Source: Mollicutes bacterium (GTDB lineage: Bacteria > Bacillota_I > Bacilli_A > RF39 > UBA660). From it: a stretch of DNA of 24,652 bases. This document shows, one piece after another, positions 1-7,883 of this stretch; position 1 is the first letter of the stretch, and each line of letters begins with the position of its first letter. A model generated the notes under the pieces. The model did not search any database. It worked only from the letters and a program-made list of their open reading frames with translations, and had not been told where the DNA came from. The stretch lies in contig DUPI01000054.1 of the NCBI GenBank assembly GCA_012838395.1, forward strand, positions 1-24,652. The letters run 5' to 3'. The translations under genes were made by a program, and so were the position numbers.

Positions 1-219
1 ATCACTTAATCCATCTTTGGGGGATAAAACCATTTTTACATATTCCTCGTGAACATCATCTTCAATTTCTATATGTTTTTGGTTAATAGAAAGTGGTATT
101 ACACCCCTAACATCATAGTAAAAACTATCAATTTTAATAAAAACATGATTACTATTATAAAATAGTTTTCCCCTAGGATAAAAACTTTGAAGCAGTTTAG
201 CATAATAATCACAAACCAT
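1..219 (-). CDS. Unrecognised partial ORF, runs off the left edge
   Basis: An open frame of 73 codons starts at an ATG at 219 and leaves the window without a stop. It contains a stretch HVFIKIDSFYYDVRG. The His followed by a hydrophobic strand and a YxD-R-G motif resembles the second half of papain/transglutaminase-like hypothetical proteins, but this is only a resemblance. No Shine-Dalgarno sequence precedes the ATG, and a stop lies in frame just upstream, at the point where the truncated mraY ends. It may therefore be the 3' part of a gene that lost its own start in a recombination event. Function unknown. Confidence 0.4.
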   Translation of the reverse strand, partial: MVCDYYAKLLQSFYPRGKLFYNSNHVFIKIDSFYYDVRGVIPLSINQKHIEIEDDVHEEYVKMVLSPKDGLSD

Positions 220-227
220 ATGAAGTT

Positions 228-536
228 TTAATAATTATCAATAAATCCCAATACTCCATAACTTATAAAAGTTATTAACACAATTATTAAACTATACGTT
301 ATATGTATCTTATCAAAGAACCATAAAGTAATAAAAATAATAATGGATGGCAGTATAAAAATAAGCCCTCCCATAGTTGGTGTTCCAGATTTTTTTCTGT
401 GAGTTTCTTCTAAATAAACACTTATACGTTGGCCAACATTCATTTTTCTTAAAATAGGAATAATAATTAAAGCAAATATAGTTGAGACAATAAAACTAAT
501 CATAATTACCATTACCGATTTTGTTAATATTAGCAA
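228..536 (-). pseudogene. mraY: Truncated mraY (phospho-MurNAc-pentapeptide translocase), 5' stub
   Basis: The 102 codons match the N-terminal third of MraY: a first membrane helix, the conserved HRKKSGTPTMGGLIF segment, a second helix and the GFIDNY motif (normally GFxDDY). A stop follows immediately, whereas MraY is about 320 residues with some ten helices and catalytic aspartates beyond this point. The start is a TTG at 534-536 preceded by GGTGAT. A good promoter lies upstream. Translation of the downstream bases in other frames shows no MraY sequence, so this is a deletion or recombination stub and not a simple frameshift. It cannot encode a working enzyme. Because MraY is essential, an intact copy should exist elsewhere. 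Confidence 0.85.
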
Positions 537-592
537 ATAATCACCACTTTCGTTATAATCAATAATACTAAATATCTAAATATCACAAATAT

Positions 593-621
593 ATAATACC
601 CTCAATTATTTATATGTCCAA
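593..621 (-). promoter_or_regulatory. Promoter of the mraY stub
   Basis: TTGGAC, 17-bp spacer, TATTAT, reading toward the mraY stub, with about 57 nt to the TTG start. It is a sigma-A-type match by eye. Confidence 0.55.
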
Positions 622-677
622 GTTATAAAAAAAGAACTTTTATTAATCATAACCCCTAACAATTAAACGTAATATAA

Positions 678-702
678 AAAGCAAATCAAAGTGATTTGCT
701 TT
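678..702 (-). terminator. Rho-independent terminator of the kinase operon
   Basis: An 11-bp perfect stem (AAAGCAAATCA / TGATTTGCTTT) with a 3-nt loop, followed on the minus strand by a T run. It sits 43 nt past the stop of the hybrid histidine kinase. Confidence 0.85.
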
Positions 703-744
703 ATTCCTTATAAATCTAAATCTTAATAAAAATTAGTTAAAAGA

Positions 745-2553
745 TTATTCTCTAAAAAGAGTTTTTAAAATTCTCTCTAATTCTCCAATTTCAATAGGCT
801 TCGATATATAATCATCAAAACCTTGCTTTAAATATTCTTCTTTCATTCCAGCTACTGCATTAGCCGTAAAAGCAATTACAGGAATATCAAAACCAGGTAT
901 TTCTTTTAATTTTTGTAAAGTTTCCACTCCACTTATTCCCGGCATCATAATGTCTAATAATATTAAATCATATTGTTTAGTATTAACTTTATCTAAACAT
1001 TCATAACCATCAATAGCCTCATCAGTTTGTATATTATGTTTGGCCAAAAATTTTGATGCTATTTTTAAATTTAATTTATTATCATCAACAATCAAAACTC
1101 TTTTATTTGAAAAATCATCAAATTCATTAACTTGTTCAACAACTATTGTTGTTGGTTTTTCTACAATTTTTTGGTCAAGTGATAACGAGAACTTTGAACC
1201 TCTACCATAAACACTTTGGACAATAACTTTGCCACCCATCAATTCCATAATTTGTTTAGTTATAGCAAGGCCTAAGCCAGTTCCTTCGGTTGTTGTATTA
1301 CGATCTTCCTCTAGCCTTTGAAATTGATCGAATAATTTTTCTATATCTTCCGCTTTAATACCGCGACCTGTATCCTCTACTGAAATTAACAATCGACAGA
1401 CTCCATCTTTATTAACGAAGTTAACTGTAAATTCAATCCAACCTTCTTTAGTATATTTAACAGCATTAGTTAATAAATTAATAGTTGATTTTTTCAAATT
1501 AACATAATCACCATATAGATATTGTGGTAAATCTTCTGCTATTTTAACTTTAAGTTCTAATCCTTTTTGAGCAGTTCTTGGTTTAATTAATCTAACAACT
1601 TCATCAAATAACTCAATAGCATTATATTGCGTTTCAACAATTTCTAATTTTCCTGCCTCTATCTTAGATATATCTAATATTCCATTTAATATTTCTAATA
1701 AAGTTTTCGAGGCTGATAAAATGTCATCAGCATTTTCTTGAGCTTCTTCAATTGTTTTAGAAGTTTTAACAAATTCGCTAAAACCAACAATGGCGTTTAA
1801 TGGCGTCCTTATTTCATGACTCATACTAGATAAAAAATCTGATTTCATTTGATTTGCTTTCTCGGATTGATCCTTTGCAAAATTAAGTTCTTGAATCAAT
1901 TTAACATCTGGATTTTCAATGGTAAAAAACATAATAAGGCTGACATACGAAAATATTAAAGATTCCAATAAGATGCTAGGGTTAATTGAGCGCATTATCA
2001 AAGTGAATACAGCTAATATAATTAATATAAATAATGGTATATATTTTTTAGGATTTAATCGCCTCTTCTTATTAATAATTGAATACCCAATAACAATTGT
2101 GATTAACAAAATGTATATAGCGACCATTGTAGTTAGTATATACATAGCAGGACCAGACGTATCGATTATATTATCGGTATTAATAATTTCTAACTTAAAT
2201 ATAAATATACTAATAACTATAACAAGATTTATAAAAGTTGTTATTTTATCAAATAATTTTAATCTTTTTCCATTATTAAAGGTTAAAGTAATTATATATC
2301 TAAGCATAATCCATACCAGTGATAAAATTAAAATATAATCAATTCTGTGCAACAAGTGTAATATTTTAACAGTCCCAAGACTTTGAGATATCGTCACAAT
2401 TATTGCAGCAACAAGTGCTTCTATTAATGATAAAAGTATAAAATAAGAATATAATTTTGTTTCAATTGTTTTAATGTGTTTTTTGACAAAGAAAACTATA
2501 TTAATAGTTAAGGAAATCAATATCGCACTAATAGGAAAATGCAAACTACTCAT
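745..2553 (-). CDS. Membrane hybrid histidine kinase with receiver domain
   Basis: This 602-residue protein has about seven hydrophobic helices in residues 1-215. A HisKA domain follows with the phospho-acceptor H246 in SHEIRTPL, then a HATPase_c domain with an N box (NLLTNAVKYT, about 359-368), a G1 box DTGRGI (394-399) and a G2 box GTGLGL (424-429). A C-terminal receiver domain has D490/D491, the phospho-acceptor D534 in LLDIMMP, T563 and K585. All catalytic residues are present, so it should autophosphorylate and pass phosphate to its own receiver. There is no DNA-binding output domain, and no separate response regulator or Hpt protein is seen nearby, so the next partner is unknown. It lies 32 nt downstream of the acyltransferase gene in the same direction, which suggests co-transcription. 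The seven-helix sensor could read a membrane or lipid signal, which is inference from the neighbour only. Confidence 0.93.
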   Translation of the reverse strand: MSSLHFPISAILISLTINIVFFVKKHIKTIETKLYSYFILLSLIEALVAAIIVTISQSLGTVKILHLLHRIDYILILSLVWIMLRYIITLTFNNGKRLKLFDKITTFINLVIVISIFIFKLEIINTDNIIDTSGPAMYILTTMVAIYILLITIVIGYSIINKKRRLNPKKYIPLFILIILAVFTLIMRSINPSILLESLIFSYVSLIMFFTIENPDVKLIQELNFAKDQSEKANQMKSDFLSSMSHEIRTPLNAIVGFSEFVKTSKTIEEAQENADDILSASKTLLEILNGILDISKIEAGKLEIVETQYNAIELFDEVVRLIKPRTAQKGLELKVKIAEDLPQYLYGDYVNLKKSTINLLTNAVKYTKEGWIEFTVNFVNKDGVCRLLISVEDTGRGIKAEDIEKLFDQFQRLEEDRNTTTEGTGLGLAITKQIMELMGGKVIVQSVYGRGSKFSLSLDQKIVEKPTTIVVEQVNEFDDFSNKRVLIVDDNKLNLKIASKFLAKHNIQTDEAIDGYECLDKVNTKQYDLILLDIMMPGISGVETLQKLKEIPGFDIPVIAFTANAVAGMKEEYLKQGFDDYISKPIEIGELERILKTLFRE

Positions 2554-2585
2554 ACACTAAAACCTCTTTCTATTCAAATGTTTTT

Positions 2586-3563
2586 TTATAATCTTTTTAC
2601 TTTAGGTAATTTTTTTAACAAAAATGCATTATTGTGATCATACTCTAATTTTTCTATTGGACCAAAAACCTCTTTTTCTGTTACAATCCCTGGAGGTCTA
2701 AAAATTCTAGATTCAATTTCTTCTTGTGTAAAATGAGGCCACTCTTTAATTCGGGCAGTAACAAATTCATCGTGATAATTATCTGGAATTTCACGTCTAG
2801 AAACCGATCCAAAGTTTTCCCAAATTTGCCACCTTAAAGTTGCTAAATTTTCTCTTAACTCTCTAATGGCAATTAATTTATCATTAGGAACATTTTGATA
2901 TTCTTCGACTGTTACTTCTGATCCAATTTTCATATAAAAATCTTTGCCACGTTGCTCAATTGCTACTGGAACAATGTGAGCTTTACTTCTGATAGCCGCT
3001 TCTATTATACCGTATGAACAAGGTAACACAATTTGATTTTCTGTTATATTCCATATTCCTTCTGGACACCATAAAACATTACCACCTTGTTGTAACACTT
3101 TAATAGCAGTCTCCTTAGCTATATATCTATCTTCTGCATTGTAAACATCAACGTAAATAACACCAATTAAACGTAAAAAGAGATCGTCAATTGTTTGGTA
3201 CATATATTTAGCATCACCTAATAAAACATAGGTATGATCTTTTAAAGCTTCCATCGCCATTTCAATATCATACTTACCAATATGAGTCATAGCATAAATT
3301 TTTGGTGAATCAATACCTTTTCGTTCATCACTTAAAACTTCTAACTTTTGACCTTTCAAAGTTCTTTGAGCAACTAATAATTGGCGCAAAAAACTATAAA
3401 GTTCTTTTCTAAGTTTCATATCTTTAATAGGTAAATCTTCTTCAAAAGTATGTTTTCTTTTTTGGAAATAATATTCATTTAACGCATCTAAATATTTTCC
3501 TAATTCTTCTTCTGTTAATCTTTTGCGTGCTAATGAAGATAGTTTTTTAAATTCTCTTTCCAT
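2586..3563 (-). CDS. PlsC-like lysophospholipid acyltransferase family protein
   Basis: The protein has 325 residues. It has the two hallmarks of the glycerolipid acyltransferase (LPLAT/PlsC) fold: H94xxxxD99 in THIGKYD, and the substrate-binding PEG motif (167-169) in CPEGIWN. The H-x4-D pair is the catalytic site that transfers an acyl chain from acyl-ACP, acyl-phosphate or acyl-CoA to a lysophosphatidate-like acceptor. No clear membrane helix is visible, so it probably attaches peripherally. The long charged N-terminus (1-85) and C-terminus (from about 230) are outside the core domain and unlike canonical PlsC, so the acceptor may be another amphiphile. AGGAG lies 4-5 nt before the ATG, and a near-consensus promoter precedes it. 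It is the first gene of an operon with the hybrid kinase. Confidence 0.8.
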   Translation of the reverse strand: MEREFKKLSSLARKRLTEEELGKYLDALNEYYFQKRKHTFEEDLPIKDMKLRKELYSFLRQLLVAQRTLKGQKLEVLSDERKGIDSPKIYAMTHIGKYDIEMAMEALKDHTYVLLGDAKYMYQTIDDLFLRLIGVIYVDVYNAEDRYIAKETAIKVLQQGGNVLWCPEGIWNITENQIVLPCSYGIIEAAIRSKAHIVPVAIEQRGKDFYMKIGSEVTVEEYQNVPNDKLIAIRELRENLATLRWQIWENFGSVSRREIPDNYHDEFVTARIKEWPHFTQEEIESRIFRPPGIVTEKEVFGPIEKLEYDHNNAFLLKKLPKVKRL

Positions 3564-3601
3564 AATCTCCTACCCCCCCTCAAATATCAGGTTACGCCTA
3601 T

Positions 3602-3630
3602 AATATATATGTTTTTTATACAATTGTCAA
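3602..3630 (-). promoter_or_regulatory. Promoter of acyltransferase-kinase operon
   Basis: TTGACA, 17-bp spacer, TATATT on the minus strand. It drives transcription about 35 nt before the acyltransferase start. Its -35 lies inside the 3' end of the pyrophosphatase stub. Confidence 0.8.
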
Positions 3631-3759
3631 ATTATGGTTTAAAATACTATAATTGAGAGAATATACAAACCCCCACTTCGGATGTTTACTACCTAGTTGA
3701 CGATCAATTTTAACAGTTACCTCATGTCCTAAATAATCTTTTGCATTTACTTTTTCCAT
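3616..3759 (-). pseudogene. ppa: Truncated class I inorganic pyrophosphatase, 5' stub
   Basis: A 47-codon ORF with ATG at 3757-3759 is preceded by AAGGTGG. Residues 10-37 match the N-terminus of bacterial soluble inorganic pyrophosphatase-like proteins: LGHEVTVKIDRQLGSKHPK, followed by GFVYSLNY, where the family normally has IDRPLGSKHPKHGFIYPVNYGYIP. After NY the sequence departs from the family and stops ten residues later, so the metal-binding aspartate motif and the rest of the roughly 175-residue enzyme are missing. Promoter and ribosome-binding site are intact. It is most likely a deletion stub. A short expressed peptide cannot be excluded but there is no evidence for one. Confidence 0.72.
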
Positions 3760-3781
3760 TTTACCACCTTTTATTTAAACC

Positions 3782-3810
3782 AATATAACATATCTAACAT
3801 CGAGTTTCAA
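3782..3810 (-). promoter_or_regulatory. Promoter of the pyrophosphatase stub
   Basis: TTGAAA, 17-bp spacer, TATATT, about 22 nt before the stub's start codon. Confidence 0.65.
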
Positions 3811-3835
3811 CCTAGATAATAAACATTTTTTACAA

Positions 3836-3864
3836 TAATAAAAAGAAGAAATTATTCTTCTTTT
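3836..3864 (-). terminator. Terminator of the mraZ-rsmH-ftsL-pbp operon
   Basis: A 10-bp A/T-rich stem (AAAAGAAGAA / TTCTTCTTTT) with a 4-nt loop, followed by a short T run on the minus strand, 14 nt after the PBP stop. Weak stem but well placed. Confidence 0.6.
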
Positions 3865-3877
3865 GGGAGGTTGTATT

Positions 3878-6079
3878 TCATTCTATTTTTTCTTCTTCAT
3901 TCTTGTTTTCTTTAATATTAAATTTTTGTTTTAATGTTACTTGTAACAAATCATTTTTCTTTAATAATGAATTAGGAGCAATACTTTGATTATCAACATA
4001 ACCATAACCTTCAAATTTATATTTAAGTCCTATCATATTACAAAGACTAATAACCTCATTACGGGACCAGCCAGATAAGTTTGGCATGGCAATATTACTA
4101 TCATTAGTTTGTAAAAATACTTTTTCATGAGTTAAAACTATTGTATTTCGCGCAGGATAATGATTAACAACACGATCACCATTGCCCAAAATAATTGGCA
4201 CTATCCTTTTATCAGTTAAAACTTTCTTTACTTCATCAGTATTTTTATTTATAAATGATGGAAGCTCATATTTTATAATCGATGTTTCTTCCTTTTGACC
4301 ATTAAACATATTGCGATATTTAGCAATATTTTTCATTAGCGATCTGACTGCAGCTGACAAACCAGAACCACGTCCATATGTTGGTTGCTTTATAGCTCCA
4401 TAAATAATAATCTCTGGATCATCTTTAGGAAACATTCCTGAAAATGAATATATATAATCATTGTAGCCTGTTAAATATCTTCCATTTTCATATATCTCGG
4501 CAGTACCTGTTTTTCCAAGTACATCGAAACCATCAAGTTTATAAGCCATACCTGTTGTTCCTATATCAGTTTCATGAACAACCTTATACATAAGGTCTTT
4601 AATTTTTTCAACAGTAGCTTTAGAAACAACATTATCTACCTTATCAATTCCCGATTCATAAACTACTTCGTTAGTATTAGGATCAATTATTTTATCAACA
4701 ATATGGGGTTTTAACATTGAACCATTATTAGCAATTATTGTTAAAGCTTGGAGATGTTGAAGAGCAGTAGTAGTTATTCCTTGACCAAAACCTGCAGCTG
4801 TTACTTCCATTTCATAATTAAACGTTAAATCACCAGCTAATTCACGGGGCAATTCAATACCCGTTGTTTGACCAAATCCATATTTTTTCAAACAATCTAA
4901 TAAATCATGTTTATTAATAAATTTCTTTAATAAATTGGCAATTGCTACGTTACTAGAATATTCATAACCTTTATCAAAAGTAATTTTTCCCCACCCTGTT
5001 CCATTCCAATCTGAAACCATATGATTAGCTATTTTTATTTTTCCGGATTGATACAATTCATCACCCTTATAATTTCCTTTTTCAATAGCACACATATAGG
5101 TATACGTTTTCATTGTTGAACCAGGTTCGAAAACATAAGAAGTTAATGGGTTTTCATAATTAGTAATATTGCGAATATTAGGATCGAATGATGGTGAAGA
5201 AGTGGCACCTAATATTTTACCAGTTTTAGCATCCATCACACTTAATTGAAACCATTCAGGTTCATATTCAGCTGCCACCTCTTTTACTTCTGTTTCTACA
5301 AAACGTTGAATGCTTGAATCTAAAGTCAAATATATATTGTGCCCATTAACAGCATCAATGCGCTCCTCTTTAGTATCAGGAATTTTATAACCATGTTGAT
5401 CCTTTTGAAATATTAATTTCCCATCAGTTCCTTTTAATATATCATTATATCCTGATTCAATCCCTAATTCACCAACAATTTCATAATTAACTTGAGTTCC
5501 ATTTTCAGTTTCTATAAATTCTTCATGCGTTTTGGCATAACCTAAAATATATGATGCAAAATCTCCATTTGGATAAAACCTTTTTTGATTTTCAACAAAA
5601 GAAATACCTGGTAAGTTTAAATCAACTATTTCATCCTTTTTAAGTTCACTAATATCTCGCCCACCAGGGCCAAGTTCTACTTGATATAATTTTTTCGATA
5701 ATAGTTCTAAAATATAGCTATCTTCCATATCAAGAATTGGGGCTAAAGCTTTAGCAGTTTTTTCTTTATCGACCACATGATGAGGGTGATCTGGATTAGT
5801 AGTTCGACTTTCATCTAAATAAGCAATAACAGTATAAGAAGAAACATTGAGCGCTAAAGTGTTGCCATCATAATCATAAATAGTTCCTCTAGTAGCATAT
5901 AATTTCCGGTTTTCAGTATTTCGCATTTTAGCGAACTCATCTATATTTATATTATCAACTTCAGCAAAGACTGACAATCGAAATAATTGAAGATATAAAA
6001 CTCCAATTAAAAAAAGAAATATTATAAATATTTTTTTAGGCACAACCCAATTTTTATTTATGACATTTCTTTTATTCAT
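3878..6079 (-). CDS. Class B penicillin-binding protein with PASTA repeats (FtsI/PBP2-type transpeptidase)
   Basis: This 733-residue septal peptidoglycan transpeptidase has one N-terminal membrane helix (about 17-38), a dimerisation/pedestal region (about 60-230), and a transpeptidase domain with S321 of STMK, S375-S376-N377 and K523-T524-G525. Two C-terminal PASTA segments (about 603-658 and 664-718) follow. All three active-site motifs are intact. It is expected to cross-link septal wall with an FtsW/FtsL partner. The PASTA pair makes it more like PBP2x/SpoVD than E. coli FtsI. The charged tail NKNEEEKIE ends the protein. It starts 12 nt after ftsL, with GAGGTGA ahead of the ATG, and is the last gene of the mraZ operon. 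The murein genes that usually follow (mraY, murD) are not here. Confidence 0.95.
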   Translation of the reverse strand: MNKRNVINKNWVVPKKIFIIFLFLIGVLYLQLFRLSVFAEVDNINIDEFAKMRNTENRKLYATRGTIYDYDGNTLALNVSSYTVIAYLDESRTTNPDHPHHVVDKEKTAKALAPILDMEDSYILELLSKKLYQVELGPGGRDISELKKDEIVDLNLPGISFVENQKRFYPNGDFASYILGYAKTHEEFIETENGTQVNYEIVGELGIESGYNDILKGTDGKLIFQKDQHGYKIPDTKEERIDAVNGHNIYLTLDSSIQRFVETEVKEVAAEYEPEWFQLSVMDAKTGKILGATSSPSFDPNIRNITNYENPLTSYVFEPGSTMKTYTYMCAIEKGNYKGDELYQSGKIKIANHMVSDWNGTGWGKITFDKGYEYSSNVAIANLLKKFINKHDLLDCLKKYGFGQTTGIELPRELAGDLTFNYEMEVTAAGFGQGITTTALQHLQALTIIANNGSMLKPHIVDKIIDPNTNEVVYESGIDKVDNVVSKATVEKIKDLMYKVVHETDIGTTGMAYKLDGFDVLGKTGTAEIYENGRYLTGYNDYIYSFSGMFPKDDPEIIIYGAIKQPTYGRGSGLSAAVRSLMKNIAKYRNMFNGQKEETSIIKYELPSFINKNTDEVKKVLTDKRIVPIILGNGDRVVNHYPARNTIVLTHEKVFLQTNDSNIAMPNLSGWSRNEVISLCNMIGLKYKFEGYGYVDNQSIAPNSLLKKNDLLQVTLKQKFNIKENKNEEEKIE

Positions 6080-6091
6080 AATTCACCTCAA

Positions 6092-6385
6092 CTAATCTAC
6101 ATCAATAATATTATCGTTATGATATGCCAAACCCATGGTTTTAACTATATCTTGAACTTTGTCAAAAGATGTTAACTCGTTTATTTTCATAGTTAATCCC
6201 TCAACCTTTTTTTCTTGGACATCAATTTCATATTTTAATTTTTCAACACTTATATTTAAATGCCCAACTCTAGCACCTAAAAATATTTGGAAAATGGTTG
6301 TTCCTAACCCACATAAAATTGCCCCTAAATATAGAAGTTTTTCCCCTTTTGATAATTTAATTTTATAGTGTTTTTTTGTTTTCAT
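6092..6385 (-). CDS. ftsL: FtsL-like divisome protein
   Basis: The 97-residue protein has a short basic cytoplasmic N-terminus, one membrane helix (about 14-36) and an outside coiled coil (about 45-75) rich in heptad hydrophobics. This is the usual FtsL/DivIC-like architecture. FtsL scaffolds the septal transpeptidase and FtsW. The identification rests mainly on size, topology and position between rsmH and the class B PBP, since FtsL sequences are poorly conserved. AGAGGGAT precedes the ATG. Intergenic gaps are 16 nt to rsmH and 12 nt to the PBP. Confidence 0.85.
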   Translation of the reverse strand: MKTKKHYKIKLSKGEKLLYLGAILCGLGTTIFQIFLGARVGHLNISVEKLKYEIDVQEKKVEGLTMKINELTSFDKVQDIVKTMGLAYHNDNIIDVD

Positions 6386-6401
6386 TGTATCCCTCTTCTT
6401 T

Positions 6402-7322
6402 TTATTCTTTTATTCTTTCAATTACTCTTAATTTAGCGCTTCGAGCACGTTTGTTCATTTCTACTTCTTTTATATTAGGTGATACTTGACCAATTATTTT
6501 ATATTTAGCTTGATATTCTTCTGGAATAATTGGTAATTTTAATAAATGTTTATCGACACTTGAATAATCTTTAAAAACTTTTTTACAAATTTTATCTTCT
6601 AATGAATGGAAAGTTATAACACATATTCTTCCGCCAACTTCTAATAAGTCTAAGGAATCAATTAAAGCTTTTTCAAAAACTTCTAATTCATTATTTACTT
6701 CAATTCTAATAGCTTGAAAAACTTTTCTAGCAGGATGCTTGTCCCTTTTATATTTTTCTGGTACGCTTGATTTTATGATTTCAACTAATTCATTAGTCGA
6801 ATATATTTCTTTTTCAGATCTTACTTTAATTATCTTTTTCGCAATTGAACTAGCATACTTTTCTTCACCATATTTATAAAATATATCAACTAGTTGTTCA
6901 TATGAGTAATTATTAACAACAACATGAGCTGATAATTTATTATTTTGATCCATTCGCATATCAAGCTTAGCATCGTTGTGAAAACTAAATCCTCGATCCC
7001 TTGTATCAAGTTGAGGACTAGATACCCCCAAATCAAATAAAATAGAGTTTACTTTTTCTATGCCTCGATCTGCTAGTTCCCTTTTTAAGTTTACAAAATT
7101 ACTATTAATAATTTCATAATTATCTGAAATCTTACTTAATTTTAATTCACTAGCTTTGATAGCATCAGTGTCTTGGTCAAAGGCGAATAAATAACCCCTT
7201 TTTATTCTTTTAAGTATTTCTGAACTATGTCCTCCATAACCAAGTGTCATATCGACAACGATGCTATCATTTTTTAAATTTAAGTATTTAATGCTTTCTT
7301 CAAGCAATACACTTATATGCAT
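6402..7322 (-). CDS. rsmH: 16S rRNA (cytosine(1402)-N(4))-methyltransferase RsmH
   Basis: This 306-residue SAM-dependent enzyme methylates N4 of C1402 in the 16S rRNA decoding centre. The N-terminus HISVLLEESIKYL, the SAM-binding DMTLGYGGHS (about 24-33), the LFDLGVSSPQLD stretch (near 95) and the HSLEDKICK motif near residue 240 are family hallmarks. Length is normal (about 310). It starts 9 nt after mraZ, with an AGGGTGAT ribosome-binding site that overlaps the mraZ stop, so the two are tightly coupled. It is the standard second gene of the dcw cluster. Confidence 0.97.
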   Translation of the reverse strand: MHISVLLEESIKYLNLKNDSIVVDMTLGYGGHSSEILKRIKRGYLFAFDQDTDAIKASELKLSKISDNYEIINSNFVNLKRELADRGIEKVNSILFDLGVSSPQLDTRDRGFSFHNDAKLDMRMDQNNKLSAHVVVNNYSYEQLVDIFYKYGEEKYASSIAKKIIKVRSEKEIYSTNELVEIIKSSVPEKYKRDKHPARKVFQAIRIEVNNELEVFEKALIDSLDLLEVGGRICVITFHSLEDKICKKVFKDYSSVDKHLLKLPIIPEEYQAKYKIIGQVSPNIKEVEMNKRARSAKLRVIERIKE

Positions 7323-7331
7323 GTTATCACC

Positions 7332-7766
7332 CTAAAAATTTAAATTGCTAGCAAATAAATTATCCGCTATATCTGATAAACTATCTTCATTTTTCGTAAT
7401 AAAAGCATCCCAGTTGTTTTTGCTCCAAATTTCCAAACGATCATTAACACCAATAATGACACAATCTTTTTCCAAGTGAGCTGATGAAATAAGTGGAACG
7501 GGGATTTTAATACGACCTTGTTTATCAAATTCACATTCAGTGGCTCCTGATAAGAAGAATCTCATAAAATTTCGAGCATCTTTCGTATTTGGCAATTCTT
7601 TATATTTGGTTATGATATTATTCCATTCATCTCTAGGATATATAAATAAACAATTATCTAATCCACGAGTAATTATAAATTTTTCTCCTAATTCACTACG
7701 AATTTTAGAAGGAATAATTAATCGTCCTTTATCATCAATAGTATGATGATATTCTCCCATAAACAT
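7332..7766 (-). CDS. mraZ: Transcriptional regulator MraZ
   Basis: MraZ is a DNA-binding protein that forms ring oligomers from two SpoVT/AbrB-like repeats and controls the division/cell-wall operon. Here the two repeats appear as DDKGRLIIPSKIR near the N-terminus and DKQGRIKIPVPL about 75 residues later. The start chosen is the ATG at 7764-7766 (MFMGEYHHTID), the family-typical start, with GTGGGTGAT just ahead. A longer frame opens 42 nt upstream, but that extension is only a translation of the operator repeats. The protein is then 144 residues, the normal size. It is expected to bind the four boxes at 7771-7810 and regulate its own operon. Confidence 0.95.
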   Translation of the reverse strand: MFMGEYHHTIDDKGRLIIPSKIRSELGEKFIITRGLDNCLFIYPRDEWNNIITKYKELPNTKDARNFMRFFLSGATECEFDKQGRIKIPVPLISSAHLEKDCVIIGVNDRLEIWSKNNWDAFITKNEDSLSDIADNLFASNLNF

Positions 7767-7770
7767 AGAA

Positions 7771-7810
7771 TCACCCACTTTAAACCACTTACTACCACTG
7801 TGTACCACTA
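7771..7810 (-). promoter_or_regulatory. MraZ operator: four direct repeats, 10-bp period
   Basis: On the minus strand, four consecutive 10-mers carry the same core: TAGTGGTACA, CAGTGGTAGT, AAGTGGTTTA, AAGTGGGTGA. The AGTGG[T/G] core at exact 10-bp spacing is the known MraZ box pattern. The array begins where transcription should start and ends just ahead of the mraZ ATG, and the last repeat doubles as the ribosome-binding site. Confidence 0.9.
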
Positions 7811-7838
7811 TTTTACCCCTTAAATACCATTTTGTAAA
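7810..7838 (-). promoter_or_regulatory. Promoter of the mraZ (dcw) operon
   Basis: TTTACA, 17-bp spacer, TAAAAT. The -10 abuts the first MraZ box, so bound MraZ would sit on the transcription start. Confidence 0.8.
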
Positions 7839-7857
7839 GACCTTTTATTAAAAATTT

Positions 7858-7881
7858 AAAAAAAGAGGTATTTCCTCTTTT
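7858..7881 (-). terminator. Terminator of the small membrane-protein pair
   Basis: An 8-bp stem AAAAGAGG / CCTCTTTT, 5-nt loop, followed by seven Ts on the minus strand. It lies directly after the stop of the 37-aa gene. Confidence 0.8.
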
Positions 7882-7883
7882 AT

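Noticed and set aside
1..240. MraY continuing by a frameshift beyond its stop
   Set aside because: Translation of the following bases in the other minus-strand frames shows no MraY motifs, so the sequence has been replaced, not shifted.
210..240. A shared recombination sequence at the mraY and ppa break points
   Set aside because: Both break after an AATTAT codon pair, but the following bases do not align well enough to claim a common site in such AT-rich DNA.
1919..2338. 139-codon plus-strand ORF inside the histidine kinase
   Set aside because: It is the antisense shadow of the kinase membrane region, with no binding site or recognised domain.
7767..7808. A 14-residue N-terminal extension of MraZ
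   Set aside because: The extension is a translation of the operator repeats; the family start and ribosome-binding site fit the ATG at 7764-7766.
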